A DNA stretch of 17,814 nt from contig JBGAWP010000084.1 of NCBI GenBank assembly GCA_044227505.1, positions 1 to 17,814 of the forward strand. The letters are read 5' to 3'. The notes below the pieces were generated by a model, which had not been told where the DNA came from, did not search any database, and saw only the letters and a list, made by a program, of their open reading frames with translations. Shown in pieces: positions 1 through 7,099 of this stretch (the stretch's first letter is position 1; each line of letters starts with the position of its first letter). Position numbers and translations under genes: made by a program. Origin of the DNA: UBA7236 sp044227505 (lineage in GTDB: Bacteria; Bacteroidota; Bacteroidia; Chitinophagales; BACL12).

Positions 1-1
1 C

Positions 2-160
2 AGACCCTATTTTTACTTTTCCAATACAGACCACCATTATGAACAACTTCAACAAAACAATTTTGAGAAAATTAAAGTCTTAAAAGTGGAATATAAAAAA
101 GAAGAAACCAAATTTGACACACACACAATTTTGATAGCAAATAAAAAAACGACCATATAA
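2..160 (+). CDS. 3' end of an unrecognised protein (partial)
   Basis: The reading frame is open from the window edge to a TAA at 158-160 and gives the last 52 residues of a protein that begins upstream. The visible end is polar and rich in Lys, Glu and Asn (for example KVEYKKEETKFDTHTILIAN), with no membrane segment and no sorting signal. Base composition and codon use look like the other genes here, so I treat it as a real C-terminus. I do not recognise the family. The inverted repeat at 157-249 begins at its stop codon. Confidence 0.6.
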   Translation, partial: RPYFYFSNTDHHYEQLQQNNFEKIKVLKVEYKKEETKFDTHTILIANKKTTI

Positions 161-249
161 CCTGCGTTTGGATTGATAGCGGGTACTTTTGCAGTATATT
201 TATAATTAGTACAGCCAAATCCGCCAATACTCCAAGCGCAAATTGTTAT
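157..249. repeat. Long imperfect inverted repeat, attC-like layout
   Basis: Arm 164-182 (GCGTTTGGATTGATAGCGG) pairs with arm 221-239 (CCGCCAATACTCCAAGCGC): 14 Watson-Crick pairs, 2 G-T wobbles and 3 mismatches out of 19. An outer ATAAC at 157-161 pairs with GTTAT at 245-249. The 38-base loop contains GTAC at 183-186 and again at 209-212. The arrangement, outer AAC...GTT around a bulged stem lying between two genes, recalls integron attC sites. The outer boxes do not match the RYYYAAC/GTTRRRY consensus. From memory, similar elements recur between small genes in Bacteroidota genomes; that is not checked here. It could also be a terminator-like or REP-type element. Confidence 0.6.
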
Positions 250-286
250 TTAAGTAATTTAAAAAATTAATTTATAAACATTATTT

Positions 287-955
287 ATGAAACCAATCAT
301 TTTTATCAGTATTTTATTTTTCAATATTAGTTCATTTGGACAGAATTATTCAAACGTAAACAAAGAAGAATTAATATCAGAATTACAAAAATGGGAATAT
401 AAAGGCAATGACATGTCTTTTTCGTTCTGGATTCCTACCAGTTACTGGAAAATAACTCTGGACGGTAATACTCAAATCCCTCAAGAGACAATTAAATTAA
501 TAGAATCTGTATTTGAAAATTATGTATTTGTTTGTGCCGCGGACATACAGGTTAATGTTAATGGTATAATGACATTCACCGCGGATTCTATATTGCGAAA
601 AACAATTTCCATTATGGATATGGAAGGGAAAACTTATTATCCATTACCTAGTGCTCAAATATCCTCAGACACAAAAACAATAATAGAAGGAATTAAACCA
701 ATGTTTGCTCAAATGCTTGGACAAATGGGTGCAGGAATGCATTTATACTTATTCGAAATAAAAGACAAAAAAAACAATAATATTATCAATGAAATGGAAG
801 AGGGCGGATTTACTATTAACCATTCAAATCATGAATTTACATGGACATTACCATTAGTTTCAATGCTACCCCCGAAATATTGTCCCATTGATAATGAGAA
901 AATGAAAGGAAATTGGAATTTCTGCCCAATTCATGGTGAGAAACTTAAAAAGTAA
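287..955 (+). CDS. Exported protein with C-terminal Cys/His knuckle
   Basis: The 222-residue protein starts with a typical signal peptide: MK, a hydrophobic core at 4-13, and probable cleavage near residue 18 before QN. The middle is a mixed alpha/beta sequence with no motif I recognise. It includes a Met- and Gly-rich stretch at about 139-150 (MFAQMLGQMGAGM). The last 25 residues hold C199-P-I-D followed by C213-P-I-H216 around a Trp, which looks like a small metal-binding knuckle or zinc-ribbon end. Such a knuckle is odd on a secreted protein. The 5' leader is A/T-rich with no Shine-Dalgarno sequence. The family is unknown to me; the function is not inferred. Confidence 0.8.
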   Translation: MKPIIFISILFFNISSFGQNYSNVNKEELISELQKWEYKGNDMSFSFWIPTSYWKITLDGNTQIPQETIKLIESVFENYVFVCAADIQVNVNGIMTFTADSILRKTISIMDMEGKTYYPLPSAQISSDTKTIIEGIKPMFAQMLGQMGAGMHLYLFEIKDKKNNNIINEMEEGGFTINHSNHEFTWTLPLVSMLPPKYCPIDNEKMKGNWNFCPIHGEKLKK

Positions 956-1038
956 CAAATTCAGCTAAAATTGGTATTGTAGAAGTGGTTGATTGAACAT
1001 TTTCGGCTTTACGGTGTTAGCCTTGAAACTGTATCATC

Positions 1039-2259
1039 ATGAAAAGAATATTACTAAGTCTGTCAATAGTTGCTGCCCTAAATGAAAGTGGAAACGCACA
1101 AATACAACTTATTGGCGCTTCCGTAAATACCGAGACGAACAAAATTGACCTCATTCAGTGGGATGCTCTGGATTCTCTATCAGTAAACTTAACGCCAACC
1201 ATATTAGACGGATATTATTTTGCTACATCAGCTTTTGATTCTTACAACAGTAATTATTATTTAACAGGAATTTCGGGTGACAGTTCCGGGCTGTATTCGT
1301 TTAATTCAACCACCAATGAAGAAAATCTGGCAGAGGGATCATCATTTACCAATGTTGCTGAATTTGATATGAGCAATGGGAAAATGTATAATCTCATAAT
1401 GGAAACTGAAGAAAATATCAGTATTTATGCATTTGATATTAATACCAATACAGATAGTTTGATTGGAATTATCTATGAACCCGGTGTTATAGGTATTGTG
1501 GCCGATGCAATTGGTTTTGACTCAAATAATGGTATTCTTTATTACGCAGGTTTTACCAACGACCCGGCTTCTTGCCTATATGCAATACCTGTGCGCGACA
1601 GCGTGTTTTCATATACGAAAACAATTTTAAACCCCATTGCACCTTACAACAATATTACTTCTGTGAATTATGACAATGTAAACGACAAAATATTTGCTTT
1701 GAACGACACCTATGATTCGCTGTTTAATTTCTCAGGCAGATATATTGTTGAAATAAATAAACTTACCGGAGAAATAATTGATCGAGGCAACTTAGCAGAA
1801 TTTCCATATTATGTTGGAGGGTCATCCTGCTTTGACCAAAATACCGGCACCTTTTTGCTTGCTGCAATTGACACGAACTCGGTTCTGAAAATGGTTGCCT
1901 TTAATACATTGACCGACACTTATGTTGCAGGTTTCATACCCTCAGTGGTGTCGGAAATTGTTTGTGATAATTCCATTTTTTCAAAATACGCATATACAAA
2001 TACCGCTATAGTGGAGGAACCGACTTTAAACTTATCATTATATCCTAATCCGGTATCGGAAAAACTAACAATTACACATACAGCATCAGGCCCTGTATAT
2101 ATTCAAATCTTTTCTTCAGAAGGAAAATTAGTGTTTACCCGAAATGCTGTCTACAGCAACAATTTTGATGTGGATCTGCAATCCCTTACACCTGGCATTT
2201 ACCTGGTTAATTTGGTGAGTCGTGGTAAAACAGTATCAGAAAAAATTCTGGTTCAGTAA
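1039..2259 (+). CDS. T9SS-secreted protein with type A sorting domain
   Basis: The protein has 406 residues. Residues 1-20 form a signal peptide ending in GNAQ. Residues 25-310 are a repetitive beta-rich region with recurrent D-x-N/S-N turns and short strands, such as YYLTGISG, ILYYAGFT and KIFALNDT; this suggests a YncE/WD40-like propeller. The last 75 residues are a type A T9SS C-terminal domain: the YPNPVSEKLTI opening, IQIFSSEGKLV in the middle, and LTPGIYLVNLVSRGKTVSEK at the end. Proteins with this tail are exported through the type IX secretion system and anchored or released at the cell surface. Ligand or role is unknown. It sits 83 bp after the preceding exported protein. Confidence 0.9.
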   Translation: MKRILLSLSIVAALNESGNAQIQLIGASVNTETNKIDLIQWDALDSLSVNLTPTILDGYYFATSAFDSYNSNYYLTGISGDSSGLYSFNSTTNEENLAEGSSFTNVAEFDMSNGKMYNLIMETEENISIYAFDINTNTDSLIGIIYEPGVIGIVADAIGFDSNNGILYYAGFTNDPASCLYAIPVRDSVFSYTKTILNPIAPYNNITSVNYDNVNDKIFALNDTYDSLFNFSGRYIVEINKLTGEIIDRGNLAEFPYYVGGSSCFDQNTGTFLLAAIDTNSVLKMVAFNTLTDTYVAGFIPSVVSEIVCDNSIFSKYAYTNTAIVEEPTLNLSLYPNPVSEKLTITHTASGPVYIQIFSSEGKLVFTRNAVYSNNFDVDLQSLTPGIYLVNLVSRGKTVSEKILVQ

Positions 2260-2784
2260 TATCAGTTTACTTTTAGCTTCGTATCGGTTTTGTGTGCAAT
2301 TTATCTTTCTCCGGTTACTTCGCGGTTGAATTAAAAGCAAGCTGGTTTTGGCTGATCTGATTGCAATTAAATGTTTGCAAATGATCTTCATTCTGTTTAC
2401 AGAATATGGTCGGTTTGCATTTGCAATTCTTCTCTTGACTCCATTTAATAATGTGACATGGTACAAGGCATAAAATTTTATCCCATTCCCAACAAACTGC
2501 ATAATGAATGGACATCCCAGCATATAAATTCATTTGGAATGTGACATGAACTAGATTGCTTGTTTCAGTGAATGTGTGGTAAAATATTTGGTGAGAATAT
2601 TTATAAAAACGAAATTAGCAGTTATTAATTTATGATTTTCACAAACGCGGCAACTACCCCTTCAGAATAATTTTCAATAACCCGAAACTCCGTATTTTTA
2701 TTAAAAATTTTTCGGATGGATTTTCTGCAGGCTTAGGTCGCCGCATGATAGCTGTCTGGTTTTTATGACACCTTGAAAAACAAA
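2260..2784. other. Long intergenic region, no confident gene
   Basis: This 525-base stretch holds no gene I can support. Overlapping reverse-strand frames of 62-95 codons exist but lack family features. The forward frame 2619-2768 is open for 49 codons without an upstream ATG and may be a decayed gene end. An 11-base direct repeat AATGTGACATG occurs at 2450-2460 and 2538-2548. An imperfect CCGAA...TTCGG dyad lies near 2684-2716. Confidence 0.5.
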
Positions 2785-3159
2785 ATGATAATGGATATAA
2801 AAAACGAGCCAAGAAAAGTTTTAGAAAAATGGTTGGACGCATTTAACAAAGCCGACATAGAAACAATTTCAAATCTTTATGCCAATAATGCAATAAACCA
2901 TCAAGTACCCAATGAACCCATTATTGGTAAAGAAGCTATAAGTCAAATGTTCGCAAAAGAATTCGCAAATGCCGAGATGGTTTGTATTCCCGAAAACATT
3001 TTTGTGGATGGCGAGTGGGCCATTTTGGAATGGAAAGATCCAAAAGGACTTCGTGGTTGCGGTTTTTTTAATATTAAAGACGATAAAATTATTTTTCAAA
3101 GGGGTTATTGGGACAAACTTTCATTTCACAAACTTCACAATATTCCCTTAGGCCATTAA
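2785..3159 (+). CDS. SnoaL-like/NTF2-like protein
   Basis: This small single-domain protein of about 124 residues has the SnoaL/NTF2 layout: an amphipathic first helix (KVLEKWLDAFNKADIETISNL), the pattern Y-A-x-x-A-x-N-H-Q-V in the first strand, then GKEAISQMF, and paired strands (EWAILEWKDPKG, CGFFNIKDDKI) ending in FQRGYWDKLSF. The family includes isomerases, hydrolases and non-enzymatic ligand binders that share a conical pocket, so the substrate cannot be read off. The open frame extends to a TTG at 2773. I prefer the ATG at 2785; a second ATG at 2791 is equally possible. There is no Shine-Dalgarno sequence. Confidence 0.85.
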   Translation: MIMDIKNEPRKVLEKWLDAFNKADIETISNLYANNAINHQVPNEPIIGKEAISQMFAKEFANAEMVCIPENIFVDGEWAILEWKDPKGLRGCGFFNIKDDKIIFQRGYWDKLSFHKLHNIPLGH

Positions 3160-3170
3160 ATTGGAAATTC

Positions 3171-3189
3171 GCCTGCCCGACCATCAGGC
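3171..3189. repeat. Short GC-rich hairpin after the SnoaL-like gene
   Basis: GCCTG at 3171-3175 pairs with CAGGC at 3185-3189 across a 9-base loop, in otherwise AT-rich DNA 12 bases after the stop codon. It is placed like a terminator or a 3' stabilising stem. No run of T follows on the forward strand, so intrinsic termination is doubtful. Confidence 0.3.
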
Positions 3190-3375
3190 AAATCAAAAAA
3201 CCTGTTCTACATCAAGATCTATAATGCATTGGGCTGATTCGAATTAAAGCTGTTTGTGATTAACAAGTTCCCTTCGTGGACATTTATTATTCAGTATTAT
3301 AAATCTTTGTTATCTTTAATAACCTTTTATTGGTTAAGAAAGATAGTGATTGGATAAGCTCAAAATTAATTCCAC

Positions 3376-3408
3376 TTTGAGAAAGAAACACAAAAACGAT
3401 TAAATTTG
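3376..3408 (+). promoter_or_regulatory. Bacteroidota-type promoter of the cupin gene
   Basis: TTTG at 3376-3379 and TAAATTTG at 3401-3408 are 21 bases apart. They match the Bacteroidota -33 (TTTG) and -7 (TAnnTTTG) elements. Transcription would start near 3414, leaving a very short leader before the ATG at 3429. Confidence 0.6.
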
Positions 3409-3428
3409 ATATTCTAAATCTTAAGGCT

Positions 3429-3977
3429 ATGGCAAAGCAAGGTGACATAATTACAAATGCAAGGACTGGGCAAAAAATGATTTTCCTGCAAACAGGAAAG
3501 GAAACTAATGGACAACTCCTGGAGATTGAATCTTTCAATCCTAAGTCTGAAATGAGAGAGCCGGTTCATATACACCCTAAACAAGAAAGCTCTGCAAAAA
3601 TTATTTCCGGCAGACTTCATTTTTTGGTTAATGGGATCGAAAAAATTGTTGGTCCCGGTGAAATAATTAATATTCCTGCCGGTACTCCACATTGCTTTTG
3701 GAACGAGGATGATATGGAAGCACACTCCATACAACAATTCACTCCTGCACTTCATATTGACGAATTTTTTGAATCCTTTTTCGCACTCGCCAAAGACAAC
3801 AAACTCAGCGATAAAGGCATGCCTCCTTTTTTGCAACTGCCATTAATGGGGTTAAAACATAAAAATGAAATCCGGGTGACTAATCCGCCTTGGGCATTAC
3901 AACTATTAACTTATTGGATACTTGCACCTATAAGTTTTTTAATGGGTTACAGAGCTAACTATTATTCAAAAAAATGA
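3429..3977 (+). CDS. Cupin-domain protein with C-terminal hydrophobic helix
   Basis: The 182-residue protein has one complete cupin barrel. Motif 1 is PVHIHPKQESSAKIISG at 45-61, with candidate metal ligands H47, H49 and E53. Motif 2 is GEIINIPAGTPHCFWN at 77-92, with H88. These fit the two classic cupin motifs, so metal binding is likely. The cupin is followed by a helical region (DEFFESFFALAKDNKL) and, unusually, a hydrophobic stretch at about 155-173 before a basic end (YYSKK), which may tether the protein to the inner membrane with the barrel in the cytoplasm. Many cupins are dioxygenases or sugar isomerases; this one cannot be assigned. It is expressed from its own promoter. Confidence 0.9.
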   Translation: MAKQGDIITNARTGQKMIFLQTGKETNGQLLEIESFNPKSEMREPVHIHPKQESSAKIISGRLHFLVNGIEKIVGPGEIINIPAGTPHCFWNEDDMEAHSIQQFTPALHIDEFFESFFALAKDNKLSDKGMPPFLQLPLMGLKHKNEIRVTNPPWALQLLTYWILAPISFLMGYRANYYSKK

Positions 3978-4288
3978 ATTCTCCATAATAACCTTAGTAT
4001 CTAAATGGCTCATGAACAATGGAAGCATTAAGTTCACAACTTTGTTCCTATGTCCGCATTTAAATAGTATCTTTCAAACCGACAAAAATTTAAAGAGGCC
4101 GTTTGGAATTGGTATTACAAAAACAAAGACATGTTGATTTGGGTAAAGAGCAATAATTTTGCAACCTGTAATTGTAACGCGCAACATCCAAATACAAGGC
4201 GTTATGAATTAAAAACCGATATTAGATGTCGGTCGAATTAAAAGCCTAAACATAAAACAGGTAGTACAAAAAAAACATTACGTTTTCA
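3978..4288. other. Intergenic region with attC-like and hairpin elements
   Basis: No gene is supported in these 311 bases. A forward frame at 4068-4241 is open for 57 codons (ATG at 4131), is Trp- and Tyr-rich at the start and may be a remnant, but resembles no family I know. TAACGC at 4175-4180 is complementary to GCGTTA at 4199-4204. A separate hairpin lies at 4215-4233. Confidence 0.4.
4215..4233. repeat. 8-bp hairpin upstream of the DUF7793-like gene
   Basis: ACCGATAT and ATGTCGGT pair over 8 positions, one of them a T-G wobble, with a 3-base loop TAG. It lies 55 bases before the start codon of the next gene and is not followed by a T run, so a leader structure or operator fits better than a terminator. 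Confidence 0.45.
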
Positions 4289-4687
4289 ATGAAAGATAAA
4301 ATCAAAATACCATCAAACCAGCAAATTTGGGAGGGGGAGATTGCGACTTATTGGCTTGAGAATGGCATCCTTATTTCCCTTTCTAAAAGTCCTAAAAGGA
4401 CTGTTGACTTAATTGCGGACAATGTGGCTCTTGTTAAACAAATAACAGGTAACAAACCCATTCCACTTTTGATTTATCTTGCAGACAGTCCTGTTCCGGA
4501 CAAGGCTACAAGGAAATTTTCAACAGAGCAATTACCTGTTATTTACAAAGCGATGGCCATGATTTCCAAACCAGGACTATCCCAATTTATAATGAACATT
4601 TTATTTTCATTAAAACCCCCTCCTATTCCAATAAAAAGTTTTACCGACGACAAACAAGCAAAAGTTTGGCTAAATCAGTTTTTATAA
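4289..4687 (+). CDS. DUF7793/STAS-like single-domain protein
   Basis: This is a cytoplasmic protein of 132 residues. It begins with paired strands (IATYWLENGILISLSK), continues with a helix (VDLIADNVALVKQITG), the strand PIPLLIYLADS, the segment KATRKFSTEQ, and ends with PPIPIKSFTDDKQAKVWLNQFL. That order matches the Bacteroidota family of STAS/SpoIIAA-like proteins (DUF7793), where the final IPIKSFTDDKQAKVWL stretch is characteristic. The biochemical role is unknown; STAS-like folds usually bind small ligands or partner proteins. It is a stand-alone gene with an A-rich leader and no Shine-Dalgarno sequence. Confidence 0.75.
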   Translation: MKDKIKIPSNQQIWEGEIATYWLENGILISLSKSPKRTVDLIADNVALVKQITGNKPIPLLIYLADSPVPDKATRKFSTEQLPVIYKAMAMISKPGLSQFIMNILFSLKPPPIPIKSFTDDKQAKVWLNQFL

Positions 4688-4766
4688 AAAGACAAGAATG
4701 CAAATTTGAAAAAAGAAAGTAGTAAGGTTTTGAATACCATCTGTCCCGTGCATAAAAACAATAAAA

Positions 4767-5243
4767 ATGAAACCAAGAATCGATACGTTAGAAGAAAAAA
4801 AAATAATTGGAATTCGATCATCGATGAGTTTTGCCGACTTTAAAATTGCCGAACTTTGGAAAACCTTTTTACAACGACGGAAGGAAATTTCCGGGAATTT
4901 GACAAATGATCTAATATCATTAGTTGTATACCAACCAAATCATTTTACAGACTTCAAACCTACCAATGAGTTTGAAAGGTGGGCTTGTGTTGAGGTTACA
5001 AACTTTAACAATGTGCCGGCAGAAATGGAAACATTTGTTTTAAAAGGAGGACTTTATGCAATATTTAACTACAAAGGTTTGAATACTGACAATTCTATTT
5101 TCCATTATATCTACGGAACATGGTTACCAACCTCTGATTACGTTTTAGACAACAGACCCCATTTTGAAATTTTAGGAGACAAATACAAAAACAATGACCC
5201 TGACTCAGAAGAAGAAATTTGGATACCAATAAAAATGAAATAA
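4767..5243 (+). CDS. GyrI-like/AraC effector-binding domain protein
   Basis: The 158-residue protein is a stand-alone GyrI-like small-molecule-binding domain. It opens with RIDTLEEKKIIGIRSSMSF, the usual first strand of the family. The pattern continues with the helix around ELWKTFLQRRKEI, a central strand (ISLVVYQ), the CVEVTNFNNVPAEMETFVLK segment, then GGLYAIFNYKG and IYGTWLPTSDYVLDNRPHFE at the second half. The family binds cationic or hydrophobic drugs, and fused versions act as effector domains of AraC/MerR regulators. No DNA-binding domain is present here, so it is probably a drug-binding or sequestration protein, which suits its neighbours. This assignment is firm; the ligand is unknown. 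Confidence 0.92.
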   Translation: MKPRIDTLEEKKIIGIRSSMSFADFKIAELWKTFLQRRKEISGNLTNDLISLVVYQPNHFTDFKPTNEFERWACVEVTNFNNVPAEMETFVLKGGLYAIFNYKGLNTDNSIFHYIYGTWLPTSDYVLDNRPHFEILGDKYKNNDPDSEEEIWIPIKMK

Positions 5244-5327
5244 ATACACCAGGTAATAACAGCAAATTCACCCCACTCTTTGCATGTTTGCATTTTAATG
5301 AATAACTTGGCAAATTACAATCATTTT

Positions 5328-5864
5328 ATGCTAACAATTAAATTCATCCCATTCCCGGTTTTAAGGACAGAAAGGCTAACCCTGCGACAACTTTCTATCA
5401 ATGACGACAAAGAAATATTCGCACTTCGTTCAAACCCACAGGTGAATAGGTACTTAGGCAGAGCCCCAAGTAATACGATAGAAGACGCAAGAAATTTTAT
5501 TCATAAAATCGAGGAGATCGTCAGCAAAAACGAAGGAATTTATTGGGCAATTACACAAACCACCAATGACAAATTAATAGGAACAATTTGTTTATTTAAT
5601 TTTTCAAACGAAAACGACCAAGCAGAAATCGGGTATGAATTATTACCGATTTTCCAAGGACAGGGAATTATGTTTGAGACAATCTCAAAAGTTATTGGAT
5701 TTGGACAACAGGATATCGGACTGAAAATAATTGAAGCATACACGCATATTGAAAATGAAAACTCAACAAAACTTTTAGCAAAGTGTAAATTCAGGAAAGA
5801 AGCAAACATCAGCAATAATTCTGATGACCAGTATGTTATCTTTAAACTTTCATCCAACAATTAA
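5328..5864 (+). CDS. GNAT N-acetyltransferase, RimJ/RimL type
   Basis: This protein of 178 residues transfers an acetyl group from acetyl-CoA to an amine. It opens with the RimJ-like pattern FPVLRTERLTLRQL and has the acetyl-CoA loop at 108-115 (IFQGQGIM, the Q-x-x-G-x-G motif following EIGYELLP). It also shows the conserved helix ENENSTKLLAKCKF, which packs on the cofactor. The frame can begin at TTG 5280 or ATG 5298. I choose ATG 5328 because the protein then starts at MLTIKFIPFPVLRTERL, where family members start. The substrate may be a ribosomal protein or an antibiotic. It is probably co-transcribed with the next gene, 24 bases downstream. Confidence 0.9.
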   Translation: MLTIKFIPFPVLRTERLTLRQLSINDDKEIFALRSNPQVNRYLGRAPSNTIEDARNFIHKIEEIVSKNEGIYWAITQTTNDKLIGTICLFNFSNENDQAEIGYELLPIFQGQGIMFETISKVIGFGQQDIGLKIIEAYTHIENENSTKLLAKCKFRKEANISNNSDDQYVIFKLSSNN

Positions 5865-5888
5865 AATCACCATCAAAACAAAATTGAA

Positions 5889-6461
5889 ATGGAAATACCA
5901 TATTCAGGACGCGCTAAAATAACAGATACCGTAAGAGGATTTTCCATCGAGATCCCCTCGAAACGCAACTGGTTGATAATTATTTTTCTAACTGCATGGT
6001 TAGGAGGCTGGATGATTGGAGAATGGGCTGCCTTAGGAACTTTAACCGGATTTCTTACTGACAGCAATATGAATACGGGCTCAATATTCATATTAATTTG
6101 GTTAATTGCCTGGACTGCAGGTGGATTTCTTGCATTAAGAACATGGTTATGGATGGTTGCAGGTAAGGAAATAATTAGTTTTGATAATTATGAACTTAGC
6201 ATTAATAAAAAGGGAGCTTTGCTTTATTCGCCAAAAGTTTATGATTTAAGAGAAGTAAAAAATTTTGATTTAAATCCAACCACAAGTTCTGATAATCCTT
6301 TTGGGATGAATTCCAATAGAGGAATCTGGAACCTTGGCAATAATGGAATGTTAAAATTCGACTATGGCCTAAAAACAATAAAAATAGCCGCCGGAATAGA
6401 TGAGGCGGAAGGCCGATATTTACTCGAAATTATTCGAGAGAAGAATTTATTGAAAAAGTAA
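5889..6461 (+). CDS. Two-helix membrane protein with PH-like domain
   Basis: The 190-residue protein has a polar start, a hydrophobic helix at about 28-50 (LIIIFLTAWLGGWMIG), a short outer loop, and a second helix at about 66-90 (IFILIWLIAWTAGGFLAL). After it, residues 93-185 form a strand-rich cytoplasmic domain (ISFDNYELSINKKGALLYSP...YDLREVKNFDL), a plan seen in membrane-anchored bacterial PH-like domains. Such proteins commonly have no known activity; the domain may bind lipid or a partner. It directly follows the acetyltransferase gene (24 bases), suggesting joint transcription but not a shared function. I do not recognise a named family with confidence. Confidence 0.8.
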   Translation: MEIPYSGRAKITDTVRGFSIEIPSKRNWLIIIFLTAWLGGWMIGEWAALGTLTGFLTDSNMNTGSIFILIWLIAWTAGGFLALRTWLWMVAGKEIISFDNYELSINKKGALLYSPKVYDLREVKNFDLNPTTSSDNPFGMNSNRGIWNLGNNGMLKFDYGLKTIKIAAGIDEAEGRYLLEIIREKNLLKK

Positions 6462-6589
6462 TTTCTTACATCATTATTTAATATTTTCCTAATCTTAAAC
6501 CAGATCGTTATTTTTCCACTGCGTTTCCAATTTTGTTTTGAAATACATTCAATCAACTTGATTCTTAACCCCCAAATAATATTTTTTTT

Positions 6590-6597
6590 TAACTTTG
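6590..6597 (+). promoter_or_regulatory. -7 box of the VOC gene
   Basis: TAACTTTG matches the Bacteroidota -7 element TAnnTTTG and lies 16 bases before the ATG at 6614. No TTG at the right spacing was found upstream; a long T tract fills that area. The RBS is limited to AGG touching the start codon. Confidence 0.45.
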
Positions 6598-6613
6598 ATA
6601 AAAAATAAATAGG

Positions 6614-7018
6614 ATGGGCAAACAGATATTTATCAATTTAGCTGTCAAAAATCTCCAGAAGTCTATGGAACTATATACAGCTCTGGGTTTTACAAACAAT
6701 CCTCAGTTTTCTGACGATTCCGGCAAATGTATGGTGTGGAGTGAAAACATATTTGTAATGCTTTTGACACATGAAAAATTTCTTTCATTTGCTACCAAAC
6801 CCATTGCTGATACAAAATCACATTTAGCAGCTCTTTTTTCGTTATCGGTTGATAGTATTGAGGAAATAAATAATATTATGTCAAACGGTCTGAAAGCAGG
6901 CGGGATAGAATCAGGCGAAATGAGAGATTATGGTTTTATGCAACAAAGAACAATAGAAGATTTTGACGGGCATACCTGGGAGATCTTCTACATGGACATT
7001 ACTAAATTCCCATCTTAA
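6614..7018 (+). CDS. VOC-fold (glyoxalase/bleomycin-resistance type) protein
   Basis: This 134-residue protein belongs to the VOC superfamily. It has the opening strand-helix FINLAVKNLQKSMELYTALGF, the middle segment CMVWSENIFVMLLTHEKFLSF, the second module from LFSLSVDSIEEINNIM, and the closing DFDGHTWEIFYMD with conserved E123. The first metal position is N8 rather than His or Glu, so binding of a metal is uncertain; some VOC proteins bind and sequester drugs without catalysis. The substrate is unknown. It is a single gene with its own -7 box. Confidence 0.9.
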   Translation: MGKQIFINLAVKNLQKSMELYTALGFTNNPQFSDDSGKCMVWSENIFVMLLTHEKFLSFATKPIADTKSHLAALFSLSVDSIEEINNIMSNGLKAGGIESGEMRDYGFMQQRTIEDFDGHTWEIFYMDITKFPS

Positions 7019-7099
7019 AAACCTATTTGCCAATAAAAAGATTTGATTGAAATTAGTGCCGCGATAGTTCTTAAATAATTTATATATAACCAATAACAA

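Noticed and set aside
2236..2533. Reverse-strand ORFs of 72-95 codons, one rich in Cys
   Set aside because: The frames overlap each other and the T9SS gene's end, have no RBS or promoter box, and match no family. They look like chance frames.
2619..2768. Forward frame open for 49 codons before the SnoaL-like gene
   Set aside because: No start codon until the last few codons and no recognisable motif. AT-rich noise or a remnant cannot be told apart.
4131..4241. Small ORF of 36 codons with Cys, before the DUF7793-like gene
   Set aside because: No promoter, no RBS and no family. Composition resembles the surrounding non-coding DNA.
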